Below, piece after piece: positions 46,217 to 57,003 of a stretch of DNA of 64,000 bases. Each line of letters starts with the position of its first letter. The first letter of the stretch is position 1. Position numbers and translations under genes: made by a program. Source of the stretch: Agelas oroides (lineage: Eukaryota > Porifera > Demospongiae > Agelasida > Agelasidae); the NCBI GenBank assembly GCA_949130485.1, contig OX422183.1, positions 23,171,702 to 23,235,701 of the forward strand. Reading direction: 5' to 3'. The notes under the pieces were generated by a model. That model was not told where the DNA came from. It saw nothing but the letters and a program-made list of their open reading frames with translations, and made no database searches.

Positions 46217-47036
46217 TAATTGGGGCGAGCCTGAGCGAGCTCCACACTAGCGAGTCGAACGGTGAATTTTTCATATATGTAATTTATATATATATATCCG
46301 TCGTACGTCGTTCCGTAAATGCAACTTGACTCTTTTAACCCGAAACATTGCGCACGCCGAGTTCAAGTGCGGACGGAATATCGAAAAGAACACTTGGTCT
46401 AGTCTAGAGCCCTACTTCTGAGTTTTGATCCACCTTCAGCGTTTTAGGATACAAGTTTTGTTGAACATGGCATAGGCGTAGGAAGCAAATTTGAAGAGTA
46501 GAAGCCATGCTGAGCCGCGCGAAGCGTTGCTTAACAAAATGGAAAGTGATTTCGCCGCGCTACGCGCGGCGGCAAATTTTCAAAGTGTGCACCTTTGGAC
46601 TGCAAATTTTTTCAACGGAGTATTTAATATTCTAGCCTCGTTCTCAGATCTTATCAACCCTCCAGTACAATATTCAATTTATGTGGAAAACAGATTATCA
46701 TATGACTGACTTCGTCGTCGTTCCCAGGAGACCGCCCGGCTAGCTTTCGTGGCTTGTAATAGTCTCTTTGAAAATCTGCATTAGCTTCGTACCGAGCCAT
46801 CTCACTGCCAAGATTTCGATCACCTTACAGTGTACTTTAATGGGAAATATACGCATGTAACTGCATATGAGACTGATGCAACGAAAAGGCTGCTTGATCT
46901 TAGCCTCGCTCACGGAGAACGAGGCTACCTTGAGCTAACCATAGATAATATAAACCGTATCTATGAGCTAACTTAGCAGGTTATGAGTATTAATTCCGAG
47001 CGAAGCGAGGCTATACCCGGGTTCAATTGAGATTTT

Positions 47037-47073
47037 TCGTCGTCTTCGTCGTTGTCGTCGTCGTCGTCGTCAA
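47037..47073. repeat. GTC trinucleotide microsatellite
   Basis: CGTCGTCTTCGTCGTTGTCG-type repeats inside the second Helitron. Confidence 0.85.
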
Positions 47074-47571
47074 TGGTAAACCGGAAGTTGGCCTAAAAAT
47101 TTCGATATCTCAAGAATGGTGTATGGGATCACTATCAGACTGGCAGGCATGAAAGCTCTAGCTGTTACTAAACAACAGTGAGCAAACTGTATCGGTAACC
47201 CAAGGGAAACAGATGCAGCAGCGAGATATCCGTAAAACACGGATTTCTCCAGAACGGTAGGCACAACAGCTATCAAACTTACTGGTACGACAGTTCCACC
47301 TGTGAGCAACCAACGGCCGACAAATAGCGACTGTAGCATAAGACATGTTCCTACCAACTCAAGCTTACAACAGTAGCCATTTTTACATGGTAAGACTGGT
47401 ATGGTTCCCAGGCTACATGGATTGGGAACGTAGAAAGTATATTTGGGAAATACGAGGGCAAACGTGAACGTTCGCGGAGCGAGGTCATTTGCACAATGTG
47501 TATCCCTAGTTTACGGCCTGAAAAGTGTAGCGGCCAAAGCCGCTACGGCCGCTACGGTTCCTACGCCACTG

Positions 47572-48175
47572 ATCATGGATACCCAGAGCAGTTCTAGAAG
47601 AGCTCTCAAGCCAGCGCAGGAACAAGAAGTCGCCGAAGATCGGAGACGGCCCAGAAACAAGAGAGACAGAGCTCGACGTGCTGCAGAGACAGCGGAACAA
47701 ATGAGCGAGAAAGCGAAGGGAGAGAGGTCGTGCTAGGCACACTGCTGAAAAGCCATTCACACAGGGCCAAATGCATCCAAGGCTTCGTCTGATGATGCAG
47801 CTGGACTGGACCCAGTTATTTGCATAGCACATGGTGCTCGGGTCATGCTCACTTCCAACCATGGGAACAGTAATAGCCACTTGCTACAAAAGTGGTCAAG
47901 CACCACCCAACCTGCCAGTTCCTGTTATGCTACGGTTTGATTCCTACCCAGGCCCCACCCTTCCTGACGGAACAGTCCCTATTGTCCCCATCCGCCACAC
48001 CTGGTCTGCATCAAGTGCCCAGTGTTCACGATTGCAACTGCCACTAAAGCTAGCATGGGCTGTGACTATCCACAAGGCACAGGGCTTTACCCTAGACAAA
48101 GTGGTGATCAACGTTGGAAAGAAAGAGTTCGCCTGTGGACTGACATTTGTTGCCTGCTCGTGTTCGCACACTGAC
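47572..48175 (+). pseudogene. Helitron gene remnant: STPR-type start plus PIF1-like helicase tail
   Basis: From 47573 the frame reads MDTQSSSRRALKPAQEQEV and then one or two STPR-like units (RDRARRAAETAEQMSEK) before a stop near 47735. About 90 bp later, a frame with CIAHGARVMLTSN continues, after a frame change, as GTVIATCYKSGQAPPNLPV, then LPLKLAWAVTIHKAQGFTLD, KVVINVGKKEF and LTFVACS. These are the last motifs of PIF1-type helicases carried by Helitrons, including the conserved AWAVTIHKAQG. The Rep nuclease and the helicase Walker motifs are absent, so some 3-4 kb of coding sequence has been deleted. Not functional. Confidence 0.7.
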
Positions 48176-48535
48176 TGATCTGCTTTTCAACATTCCACCA
48201 CACCTCTGAAACCGTTGTTGTGCAATGCTGTTGTTTCGTCTCTGGCTTAGTATTCATTCATGCATTCGTCTCACTGCACATTCTTTGTACTAGTCTTCAA
48301 GTAGTCTTCCTTGCAGACACTGGTTCTTTGCAAGGTTTGTTATACGCTGGAAAGGAAATGGGGGGTGTGCACTGACTATACTATTACCCATATTGGCATA
48401 TAGCATCCATGTGGTATTGTACCGCTCGCTCGGGCTCGCCCCAAGATGTCTACACTAGTAACAATATAATATTCGATGAAAAATCTCGATTCAACTCACA
48501 AGTGTGGGGCTCGCTCACGCTCGCCCAATTATATA

Positions 48536-48930
48536 CAGTCGAACCTCCGAACAAAGGACACTATGGGAACGAGTCTTTTGTCCTTTGTTCGGAGGTTGTC
48601 CCTATCTCGGAGGTTCCATTGTATAATCCTCAAATAATGTTTTATGGACCCAAGCCATAGAGGAATTGGTGGACGTACTCCTTAACAGCATCTGGACTTG
48701 TATAGGCCCCACATCTAGACTAAATCTTAATTTTTTGACAACAACGTATTATTAACAGTGTGAAAAGTTTAATGTGGACGTTTAGCTGTCTACATTCGTT
48801 CACGCGTATGCGTATCTATAATCGCACGTGGTTAATGTGTTCAAAACGTGTGGGTGTGCTACAGTTTTATAGGTGTGCTTTCCTGGGTGTCCGTTATTTA
48901 GAGGCAACTTTGTATTGAAAGTCACATTGG
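48536..48930. mobile_element. pogo/Tigger-like element fragment
   Basis: It starts TA followed by CAGTCGAACCTCCGAAC and contains a small internal hairpin (CCTTTGTTCGGAGG). Its interior matches 55895-56311 in reverse complement, down to ACGGACACCCAGG. The other terminus is missing. Confidence 0.65.
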
Positions 48931-49429
48931 GTGATCTACTTAGGAGAAGACGGTTGAACGTGCTCCAGTCCTTCTATGCCCAAGGCAGCCACTTGTGTGG
49001 ATATTTGAGGTCAGTCTTGTGTACACAGTTTTGATATCCAGTGGCCTTGCTACGTAGCAAATTTTGTTAGTATACTAGAAGCGCCTCCCCACTTACATGT
49101 CCCTCCTATAGGTGTGAATTTTTAAGTGCATGGGCTTTTATACTATATAGCCCTTTTTCAAGGCGGTTTTAGAGGCTGTTTAGTATTGAACCCTGTTAAA
49201 TACAGTCTCTCAACAAAATAAAAGGGGTTATTACTCTGCCTTTTTTTAATATTTTTTCTATAAAACTTTATGCAAAAGGCAATGGATGCACAAAATAGCC
49301 ATACGCTAATAAGGAGTGCACCCTGTTAAAGGGGGACAACACAAAAACGAACACAGCACTACAAATAAGACAAAAGGACCAGGAGCAGTGAGCTATAAGT
49401 ATATTATGTACAGGATTATAAAGAACTAT

Positions 49430-49942
49430 AATTAACAATGTTACTCTTAAAATGCTGCAGAGGTAAGTTAACAACAGACTCAGGAAGCAAGTTCCACGCA
49501 TGAACAGTATGTGGCACAAATGAGTGAAAATATGCGTTGGTACCAGCAAATGGTTGTTGGAGCAGTAGTTGCCTGTTTGTACGCTGACTGTGATTTGGCC
49601 TTGTGGTGATTATATTGGGTGGGAAGAAGCATAAACCATGAACAATTTTAAACAACATGCACAGGCTGGCCTGAGCTCTTCTGGGTTCCAGGGCAATAAT
49701 ATCTGTCAATGACAAAAGGTCCTGGTAACCACTGTCCCAAGATCTGGTTGCCATACGTAATGCAAATTTTTCCACATCCTTCAGCTGTTTAATGTGTTTT
49801 TGCATGTATGGGTTCCACACTGGACTAGCATATTCAAGGTGAGGTCTAACCAGTGAGAGGTACAATTGGAGCAAGGTGTCTTTGCTGGCATTACTGTAAA
49901 ATCTTCGATACAGGAGACCAAGAATCTTTCTGGCTTTTGAGC
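49430..49942 (-). pseudogene. CR1/L2-like LINE reverse transcriptase, C-terminal fragment
   Basis: The minus strand encodes ARKILGLLYRRFYSNASKD, LYLSLVRPHLEYASPVWNP, DVEKFALRMATRSWD and a tail ending FKSNIVNYSSL. This is the characteristic thumb/connection region downstream of the RT domain in CR1, L2 and Rex1-type LINEs. Endonuclease and catalytic RT parts are absent, and the fragment stops abruptly at 49942, where a 41-bp direct repeat of its own interior begins. The 3' side continues about 200 bp as a probable LINE 3' UTR. Confidence 0.7.
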
Positions 49943-50149
49943 AGCAAATGGTTGTTGGAGCAGTAGTTGCCTGTTTGTACGCTTTGTGCTATACTAATAC
50001 TAATACCTACTGTGCTGTTCAGTGCTCTGTAGGTGTGAAATTTGTACTGAGAGACAGTTACTTGTATTCTCACCCCCTTAAATTGCCTCCACATAGCTCT
50101 CAACTGCTAGTATATAACCTTCACATAAGTGGGTGTGAAATCTTCTATC

Positions 50150-51108
50150 ATGTCTGTTTTGTCAGATGATGCTCCCTGCGTAAATTGTGGGGATATGGTT
50201 AGTGGAGAAAGCCAGGCTCTAGACTGTGACCTCTGTGGAAGGTGTTGGCATATCACAGCAAGCGTATGAAATATACAGCCAGTTTGAAGGGCAACTCCCC
50301 TGGTTTTGCACCAGCTGCCTAGCTAGCTTGAAGTCCCTCCACTCAAGTTTGGATCAACTCACTCTGGAAAATCATGCCCTCAAATTGGAATTGACCCAGC
50401 TCAGGTCACTGGACGGCCTTGTAGCCAACCTCTTTCATGAAGTGAGCAGGCTGTCCAGGGATCTAGCATTTATCACTAAGCCTGATTTAGCCTCGGTATC
50501 CATGAATCCGGCCTGTAACCCCCGACATGCCATCTATCTGAACCAATCACATCCCACCCAAACCGCTTCGAATGCTTGCTTGATAGAAATCCTGATATAC
50601 CAGTTGTTCATGGAAAAGGAAACCCCAACTCTAATCCTAACCCAACCCCACAAGCTTCAACGTCCAAACCCAGGAAAGCAACAAAAAAGCCACAACCACA
50701 AACTGCATCAAATAGAAACCCACCTATCAGGGCAGTTCCCAGCCACACTAGCATTCAGGAGGTGAAACGTAAGCTTCAGAGCCTCAGTGTCCCACATGAT
50801 CATCTCTCTGAACCATATTTGACAGCCCCAGATTCTAAAAGGAAGTATTTGGAAATTTTCCTTGGTGTGGACGATGCAAACAAACTCGATAAAGGACTAA
50901 AATGTGATGCCACACTGGGATGGTTTGTGAGCATATTCGCACCAATCCTGTCCCACTTATGTCACTGAAGCTCCCCCCTGTACCTTCTGATCACAAAGAT
51001 AAACGTCCCGTCACATTTATGTCACTGAAACTCCCGCCACTTCCAACTACCTACACTAGTTGCCAGCAAAAGCAACAATCTCAGCCTCAGGCTACACAGG
51101 ATTTTTAG
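50150..51108 (+). pseudogene. Non-LTR retrotransposon ORF1 (zinc-finger protein), frameshifted
   Basis: From ATG at 50150 the frame encodes CVNCGDM, CDLCGRCWHITA and then, after a frame change near 50260, WFCTSCL. This is a PHD-like Cys/His pattern at the N-terminus of ORF1 proteins in several non-LTR families. A helical segment (LDQLTLENHALKLELTQLRS, probable coiled coil) follows. A second frame change near 50580 leads into a Pro/Asn-rich linker and a segment ending WFVSIFAPILSHLCH. A further frame continues to 51108. At least three frame changes make it non-functional. It lies just upstream of the endonuclease/RT frame, as expected. Confidence 0.6.
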
Positions 51109-51145
51109 GGAGAGGGAAATCCTTTCTAATAGTACGTTAGTTACA

Positions 51146-54100
51146 ATGGGTAATATGGACAGTAATAGTAACTCAGATTTTGGTCATAACATTGTATCCT
51201 CCCACACTTTCAACCCCATTCTTGAACCAGATACCCTCAGCCATCCACCCTCTACTTATCCTCATAATCAACAAAATCTCCCCCTTCCCACCCCCCTCCC
51301 TAAGGCCACCCTTCAAAAGACAGATCTCCCTTTTCAACTCTCAGTAGGTTTTTGGAATGTTTGTGGCTGGAGCCTTGATCCGTCACAGCAACTAAAAAGC
51401 AATGTAATTACAACATCTAGGCTCGACATTATATGTATAGCTGAAACCTTCCTAACCAATGAAAATGAAATCCATTTAAAAGGATATAAGTGGTTTGGAA
51501 ATAATATTTCTAAGAGGGCCATAAGAGGATCGGGAGGGGTGGGCATACTCATTAAAAATTCTATTCTTAATCACTTCTCAGTGCCTGTAATTGAAGAAAA
51601 GGCTGAAGGAATTTTGTGGATAGACCTCATAGGCAAAAAATCATTGCAAGGCCAACACTTAGGTATTTGTGTTTGCTATCTTCCCCCAATTAGCTCAAGT
51701 AGAGGTGATATTTCGCAAGAATTCTGGGATGGCCTAAGGTGCATAGTATTTGAAAACTACCAGCATGGTAATTTTATGATCTGTGGAGACTTTAATGCAC
51801 GTATTGGATCTCTCTCTGATTGCCCGGATAACTCATCTATCCCCAATAGGAAACCATTAGATCACACTACAAATAGCTTTGGTAGACTCTTAGTATAGAT
51901 TTCCTACACACACTTGATATGTGTACACTGAATGGTAGATTTGATCCTCTGAAAGATGGCTTCACATCAGTCTCTACCAAGGGACTTGCGGTTGTTGATT
52001 ACTGCCTGGTACCTTTGCAACATTTCTCTGCCTTTTCCAAGTTTCATGTAGTTGACATACATGAGTTTGTCCACAGCAAAAATATTGCTGTGGACTCTAA
52101 AATTCCGGACCATAGGCTGATTACATGGAAGGTTACTTTTAACAATACTCAGCCAAACAATCACCCTAAAACTTCCAATCAAATAACAACCAAAAGAATC
52201 CCGCGGGACTATTTTGAAGATCCCACAGTCCACAAACAACTGAGCCACCTAGCTGCACAGTTTGATGAGGAACAAAGTCACCCGGATGTAGATGGGGTAT
52301 ATACCAATTTCTGCAGGCTTATAGATGAGCAATTGATTCATAAACCCCTCAAACCAAATAAAATGTATGGAAAAACAAATAAATGTAAACCATGGTGGAA
52401 TTCTCACTTAAATGAGTTGTGTAAACGTGTTTCAGTTAGTTTAAAAAAATGGGAAGAGGAGAAAAATAATGTGAACCTGAAGTTAAACTACTTGAGTGCT
52501 CAAAAGATTTTTAGCAAGTATGTTCGTAAATATAGGAGACAATTCAACAACAAACGGCAGCTAGACCTTCTACAACAGCAGAAATACAATCCAAAACTAT
52601 TCTGGAAGAAGTTCAGTCAACTTGGGGGTAGTGGGTTTCCTTCAGGTCAGACAATCCCTGACTCAGTAATCGATGATCAGGGACATGAAACCTCTGATAT
52701 AGAAGAGGTTCTTAATGCATGGAGGTCTTACTTTAGCAACCTCTTAAATGCTGGAACTACCTCACCTGTTTCATCTCCCCCCAGTGACTCAGATTATGAT
52801 ACCTCATGTTTAAATGACCCTATATCTATAGAAGAAGTGAAGGCTGCAGTAGTAGCAAATATCAACTCCAAAAGCCCAGGTCTGGACCAGATTAAGGCCA
52901 ACTACATTAAGAATGAAAGCTGTGTCTCCTTTCTCCATAAATTATTTAATTACTGCCTTAGGAATGGAATTGTACCATCAAACTGGAATAAGTCAGTGAT
53001 AAAACCAATTCCTAAAACCAGTAGGGAGTCAAAGAACCCAAACGATTTTAGAGGCATATCTCTGCAATCAGTAATTATGAAAATACATTGCCGCATTCTA
53101 AATTCCCGGTTGAGTGATTGGATTGAGCTCAATTCTATCCTCAGTGAGGAACAAAATGGCTTCCGGCCTGGCAGATGTTGCCTTGACCACATTTTAACGT
53201 TATCTTCCATTGTTGAGAACCGTATGATAGGAAATCAGGATATGTTTGCATGCTTTATTGATTTTCGCAAAGCTTTTGACAGCATTAATCGCCATTCCTT
53301 ATGGAAGAAACTTCACTCAATATGGCATAAATGGTAACTTTTTGATGGCCCTAAAATCTATGTATGTAAATGTGAGTTGTACTGTGAAAGTTAATGACCT
53401 ATATTGGTTTGATGTAAACACAGGAGTTAAACAAGGCTGCATTCTCTCCCCAACATTGTTTGCCTTGTACATTGATGATTTAGCTAAAGAATTGAATTCA
53501 AGTGCTTTTGGTATACAGGTTAATGACAGAAATGTAGCTGCTTTATTGTATGCAGATGATATAGTCGTTTTAGCTCCAAATGCAGAGAATTTACAGACTT
53601 TGATTGATTTGATACACAACTTGTACACTACCTGGGGTATTAAGATTAATAGCTCTAAGTCTAACATAATCCACTTCCGTAAGAGACACTGTAGAAAGCC
53701 AAGATCCTCATTTCATTTTAAAGCAGGTAATCAAACAATTGAGTACACAAGTGAGTACCGTTATCTGGGATACTATATAAATGAACACTTGGATCTATCA
53801 CAAACAGTTATTAAAATTACCATAGCGGCCAATCGGGCCCTAGCATCACTTAATCATAGAACTAAATGTGCAGAGGGATTTCACTATGACACATACACTA
53901 TGCTTTTTAATCAGCTGGTTTTGAGCAGGATACTTGTATACTCATGCATCTGGGGTCATAGAGAATTTCCTAAAGTTAAATCCATTCAAACTGCTGCGAT
54001 GAGGTTTTTCCTTGGAGTTGGCACCTCATGTCCCAACACAGGCTTGTTTGGTGAGATGGGATGGGTCCCTCTCCAAGCTGAAATAAAGTTTTCTATTATC

Positions 54101-54766
54101 AAGTTCTGGCATAGGATTTGCTCTCTCCCTACACACAGACTACCCAATATAATTCATAGATGGAGTTCCCAAAAAGGCCTTGGCAACTGGGCAGATAAAA
54201 CCATAAAATTGTTCCCAGACATTAACCTCTCAAATTTCTCTAAGATGGATAGGAACTCCTTTCAAAAGGAAGCGTGGAATAGAATTTTGCAAGTGGAATA
54301 TACTAAGTGGCTAGATAATCTCAACTCAATTGCTCCTAATTCTGAAAGTGGTGGAAGATTAGTCCTATACAGGTCTTACAAGCTGGAACCAGCCCCAGAA
54401 GAATATGTTACCCGACCAACTTCCTGGCGAAGGAGAAGAACCATTGCTCAGTTAAGATGTGGATGCCTACCCTTAGAGATGGAAATTGGCAGATATAGAC
54501 ACCCTAAGACGCCCCTTGCTCAAAGGATATGCCAGCTGTGCAATGAGGGGATTGAAGACGAAACACACTTCTTAATTTTCTGCCCGCAGCTTACCCAGGA
54601 AAGAATTGCACTATTTAAAACCATGGAAGGAGTGCTAGGATCAACATTCTACTCATTACCTGAAAAGACACTAAAAACACTTATGAACTGTGGAAGAGAC
54701 CTGGAATTGGGAAAGGGTCTACATGTGATGACCCAGTCTCGGAAGAATATCATCTTCTCTCCATGA
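51146..54766 (+). pseudogene. Non-LTR retrotransposon ORF2: APE endonuclease and reverse transcriptase, two frameshifts
   Basis: Domains in order: APE-type endonuclease (FWNVCGWSLD, GSGGVGILI, GDFNARIG, then VVDYCLV and PDHRLITWKV); reverse transcriptase (NDFRGISL, EEQNGFRPGR, CFIDFRKAFDSINR, GVKQGCILSPTLF, catalytic ALLYADDIVVL, KINSSKSN, YRYLGYYI); and a C-terminal zinc finger (CQLCNEGIEDETHFLIFC, spacing C-2-C-8-H-4-C). The frame is broken twice: near 51893, where an in-frame TAG follows GRLLV, and near 53312, where one extra base leads to a stop in LHSIWHKW. Otherwise no stops are seen, so decay is recent. The order and endonuclease type place it in the Jockey/CR1-like superfamily. I cannot assign the clade by eye. 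The non-coding 3' end reaches the minisatellite at about 54850. Confidence 0.8.
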
Positions 54767-54851
54767 CCAATCTGTTTTTATTTTTACTAGTCTCTCCCTC
54801 TAATAAGATACCTTGGGAAAACTTTCTGTCTCTGTTTAGTCTGGCCTCTGG

Positions 54852-56758
54852 TACTCTAAATTCTGTGTAGTTTGTCCCCTGGTGTACCCTGAGAAGGGTC
54901 CCAGGGGAAAGGCTTGTCTGTTTCTGTGTAGTCTGTCCCCTGGTGTACCCTGAGAAGGGTCCCAGGGGAAGGCTTGTCTGTTTCTGTGTAGTCTGTCCCC
55001 TGGTGTACCCTCGGAAGGGTCCCACGGGAAGGCTTGCCTGTTTCTGTGTACAGTCGAACCTCCCATAACGGACCCTCCGAGAAGCGGACAACCTCTCTAC
55101 AGCGGACAAATGCTGTGTTACGGATTGAAATTACTATAGTAGAGTAGCTCATCAATCACCGGACACCACTTAATTCTGGACACCATCAAAGTGTCGGACA
55201 ACAAATCTTTAAAGGTTGTATAGCTGCTAGCTGATCTGACCTACTCTAGCTAGACCGTGACATAATCAATGAATTTCTCCTTTCCATGTCCTCGTTCCCC
55301 ATTTCCCATTTCCTCGTTCCACACTTTCCCTATTTCGTTTCGAAGGCGCGCCATGTGCTAGGGCAAACCACTCCCGTTCGGTTTGCGAGATGTTGTAGGC
55401 AGTGTTGACATTCACCCAAGCTGTTTACATTGAGTTGGTTGTAAGCCCCCCTCCAGCGAGCGCCTGCATAGCCGCATGCATGTACGCAAACATTGCCGTG
55501 GCTTCCGGGTCGAGAGTACGCTCCGATCGAACATCGGAGTGCTAGCTAGCTATTTGTGTGTAGGGCAGCTGTAACCTATTTGCTAAAACCCTACAGAAAC
55601 ATAGTCCGCAGTTAGGGGTCACTTTCCGAGTACCGATGGTTCGGACAATTGCTACTTTTACAACTGTGACTGCATAGATCTTAATCGAGTGAGTCTGGCA
55701 GTTATCTATCTTGTTTGTCTTGATGATGTGAAGAAGCGTCCCAAGTACCGACGCATAGCGTTCAGCAGTCCGAGAGATATCGTGCTGTCCGCGTGATGGT
55801 GTCCGATAACGGATGGGTTACTCTACTAATACATAAATAACCTCCGAGAGGCGGACGCTTCTTGATTCCGGACAGCGGACAAGATTCGAACTCTCAACGT
55901 GACTTTTCAATACAAAGTTGCCTCTAAATAACGGACACCCAGGAAACCACACCTATAAAATTGTAGCACACCCACACATTTTGAGTACAATCAGGAATTT
56001 AACCACGTGCGATTATAGATAAACACGCACGCATACGCATGAACGCATGTAGACAGCTGAACTTCCATATTAAAATTTTCACACACTGTAAATAATACGT
56101 TGTTGTCAAGAAGTTTTTAAGATTTAGTCTAGATGCGGGGCCTATACAAGTCCAGATGCTGTTAAGGAGTCCACCAATTCATTTATTTAAGGCTTGGGTC
56201 CATAAAACATTATTTGGGGATTATACAATGGAACCTCCGAGATAGGGACAACCTCCGAACAAAGGACAAAAGACCCGTTCCCAAAGTTTCCTTTGTTCGG
56301 AGGTTCCACTGTAGTCAGTCCCCTGGTGTATCCTCGGAAGGGTCCCAGGGGAAGGCTTGCCTGTTTTTGTGTAGTCTGTCCCCTGGTGTATCCTCGGAAG
56401 GGTCCCAGGGGAAGGCTTGCCTGTTTCTGTGTAGTCTGTCCCCTGGTGTACCCTGAGAAGGGTCCCAGGAGAAGGCTTGTCTGTTTCTGTGTAGTCTGTC
56501 CCCTGGTGAGAAGGGCCCCAGGGGAAGGCTTGTCTGTTTCTGTGTAGTCTGTCCCCTGGTGTACCCTGGGAAGGGTCCCAGGGGAAGGCTTGTCTGTTTC
56601 TGTGTAGTCTGCCCCCTGGTGTACCCTGAGAAGGGTCCCAGGGGAAGGCTTGTCTGTTTCTGTGTAGTCTGTCCCCTGGTGTATCCTCGGAAGGGTCCCA
56701 GGGGAAGGCTTGCCTGTTTCCGTGTAGTCTGTCCCCTGGTGTACCCTGAGAAGGGTCC
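54852..56758. repeat. 60-bp minisatellite (interrupted)
   Basis: The unit runs GTAGTCTGTCCCCTGGTGTA, CCCTGAGAAGGGTCCCAGGG, GAAGGCTTGTCTGTTTCTGT. About three units lie at 54852-55050, about seven at 56314-56758, and a last partial unit at 61241-61290. The gaps are the pogo-like element (55051-56311) and the gypsy element (56759-61240). Within each unit GGGTCCC and CCCCTGG/CCAGGGG form short palindromes. Confidence 0.9.
55051..56311. mobile_element. pogo/Tigger-like non-autonomous element, 1.26 kb, TA duplication
   Basis: The left end CAGTCGAACCTCCCATAACG and right end AGGTTCCACTG are flanked by TA at 55049-55050 and 56312-56313. The CAGT terminus plus TA duplication is typical of pogo/Tigger elements. 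Fragments of the same family occur at 48536-48930 and 61582-61742. No transposase frame is seen. It interrupts one minisatellite unit exactly at its TA. Confidence 0.75.
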
Positions 56759-56961
56759 TGTGATATATGTTAATTTCCTGTACACGTGGGCTCCCGCCCC
56801 CGCCTCAGTTTGTGTATTTAAATGTTCTGTCACCAGCATTCTGGCAGTCAGTCAGTTTGTATGCGTATTACTCTGGATCCATATCTGTGCACTTTCAATA
56901 AAGTTTTAGTCTTTCTATAGTGACAGTGCGAACCTAGCAGCCTGCGTGGTACGACACCACA
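56759..56961 (+). repeat. 5' LTR
   Basis: 203 bp, TG...CA termini, apparently identical to the 3' LTR. Contains TATA-like and AATAAA signals. Confidence 0.9.
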
Positions 56962-57003
56962 TCTGGCGACGAGGGTGGGATCTCCGTTGAATATCCCGTT
57001 TTC

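Larger units (their letters stand above)
46297..48458 (+). mobile_element. Internally deleted Helitron, about 2.16 kb
   Basis: The 5' end reads A followed by TCCGTCGTACGTCGTTCCGT, similar to the TC-starting ends at 62116 and 36273. The 3' end reads GCTCGCCCCAAGATGTC then TACACTAG followed by T. The A/TC and CTAG/T borders fit Helitron insertion into AT. The terminal hairpin is degraded (GATGTC instead of GATGCCTTGCATC). The interior holds remnants of the first and last parts of a Helitron gene only. Confidence 0.6.

Noticed and set aside
46217-46255. Sequence TTGGGGCGAGCCTGAGCGAG and following bases as a Helitron 5' end
   Set aside because: It is the inverse complement of the 3' subterminal block and does not start with TC at an AT site. 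It is more likely part of a tail-to-tail arrangement.
47070-47357. Hydrophobic 95-codon minus-strand frame
   Set aside because: It lies inside the deleted Helitron, opposite to its gene, with no recognised domain. A membrane protein call would rest on composition alone.
56293-56909. Repetitive open frames on both strands around the 60-bp minisatellite
   Set aside because: They are products of the 60-bp unit, a multiple of three, with no start context or homology. They run into the LTR.
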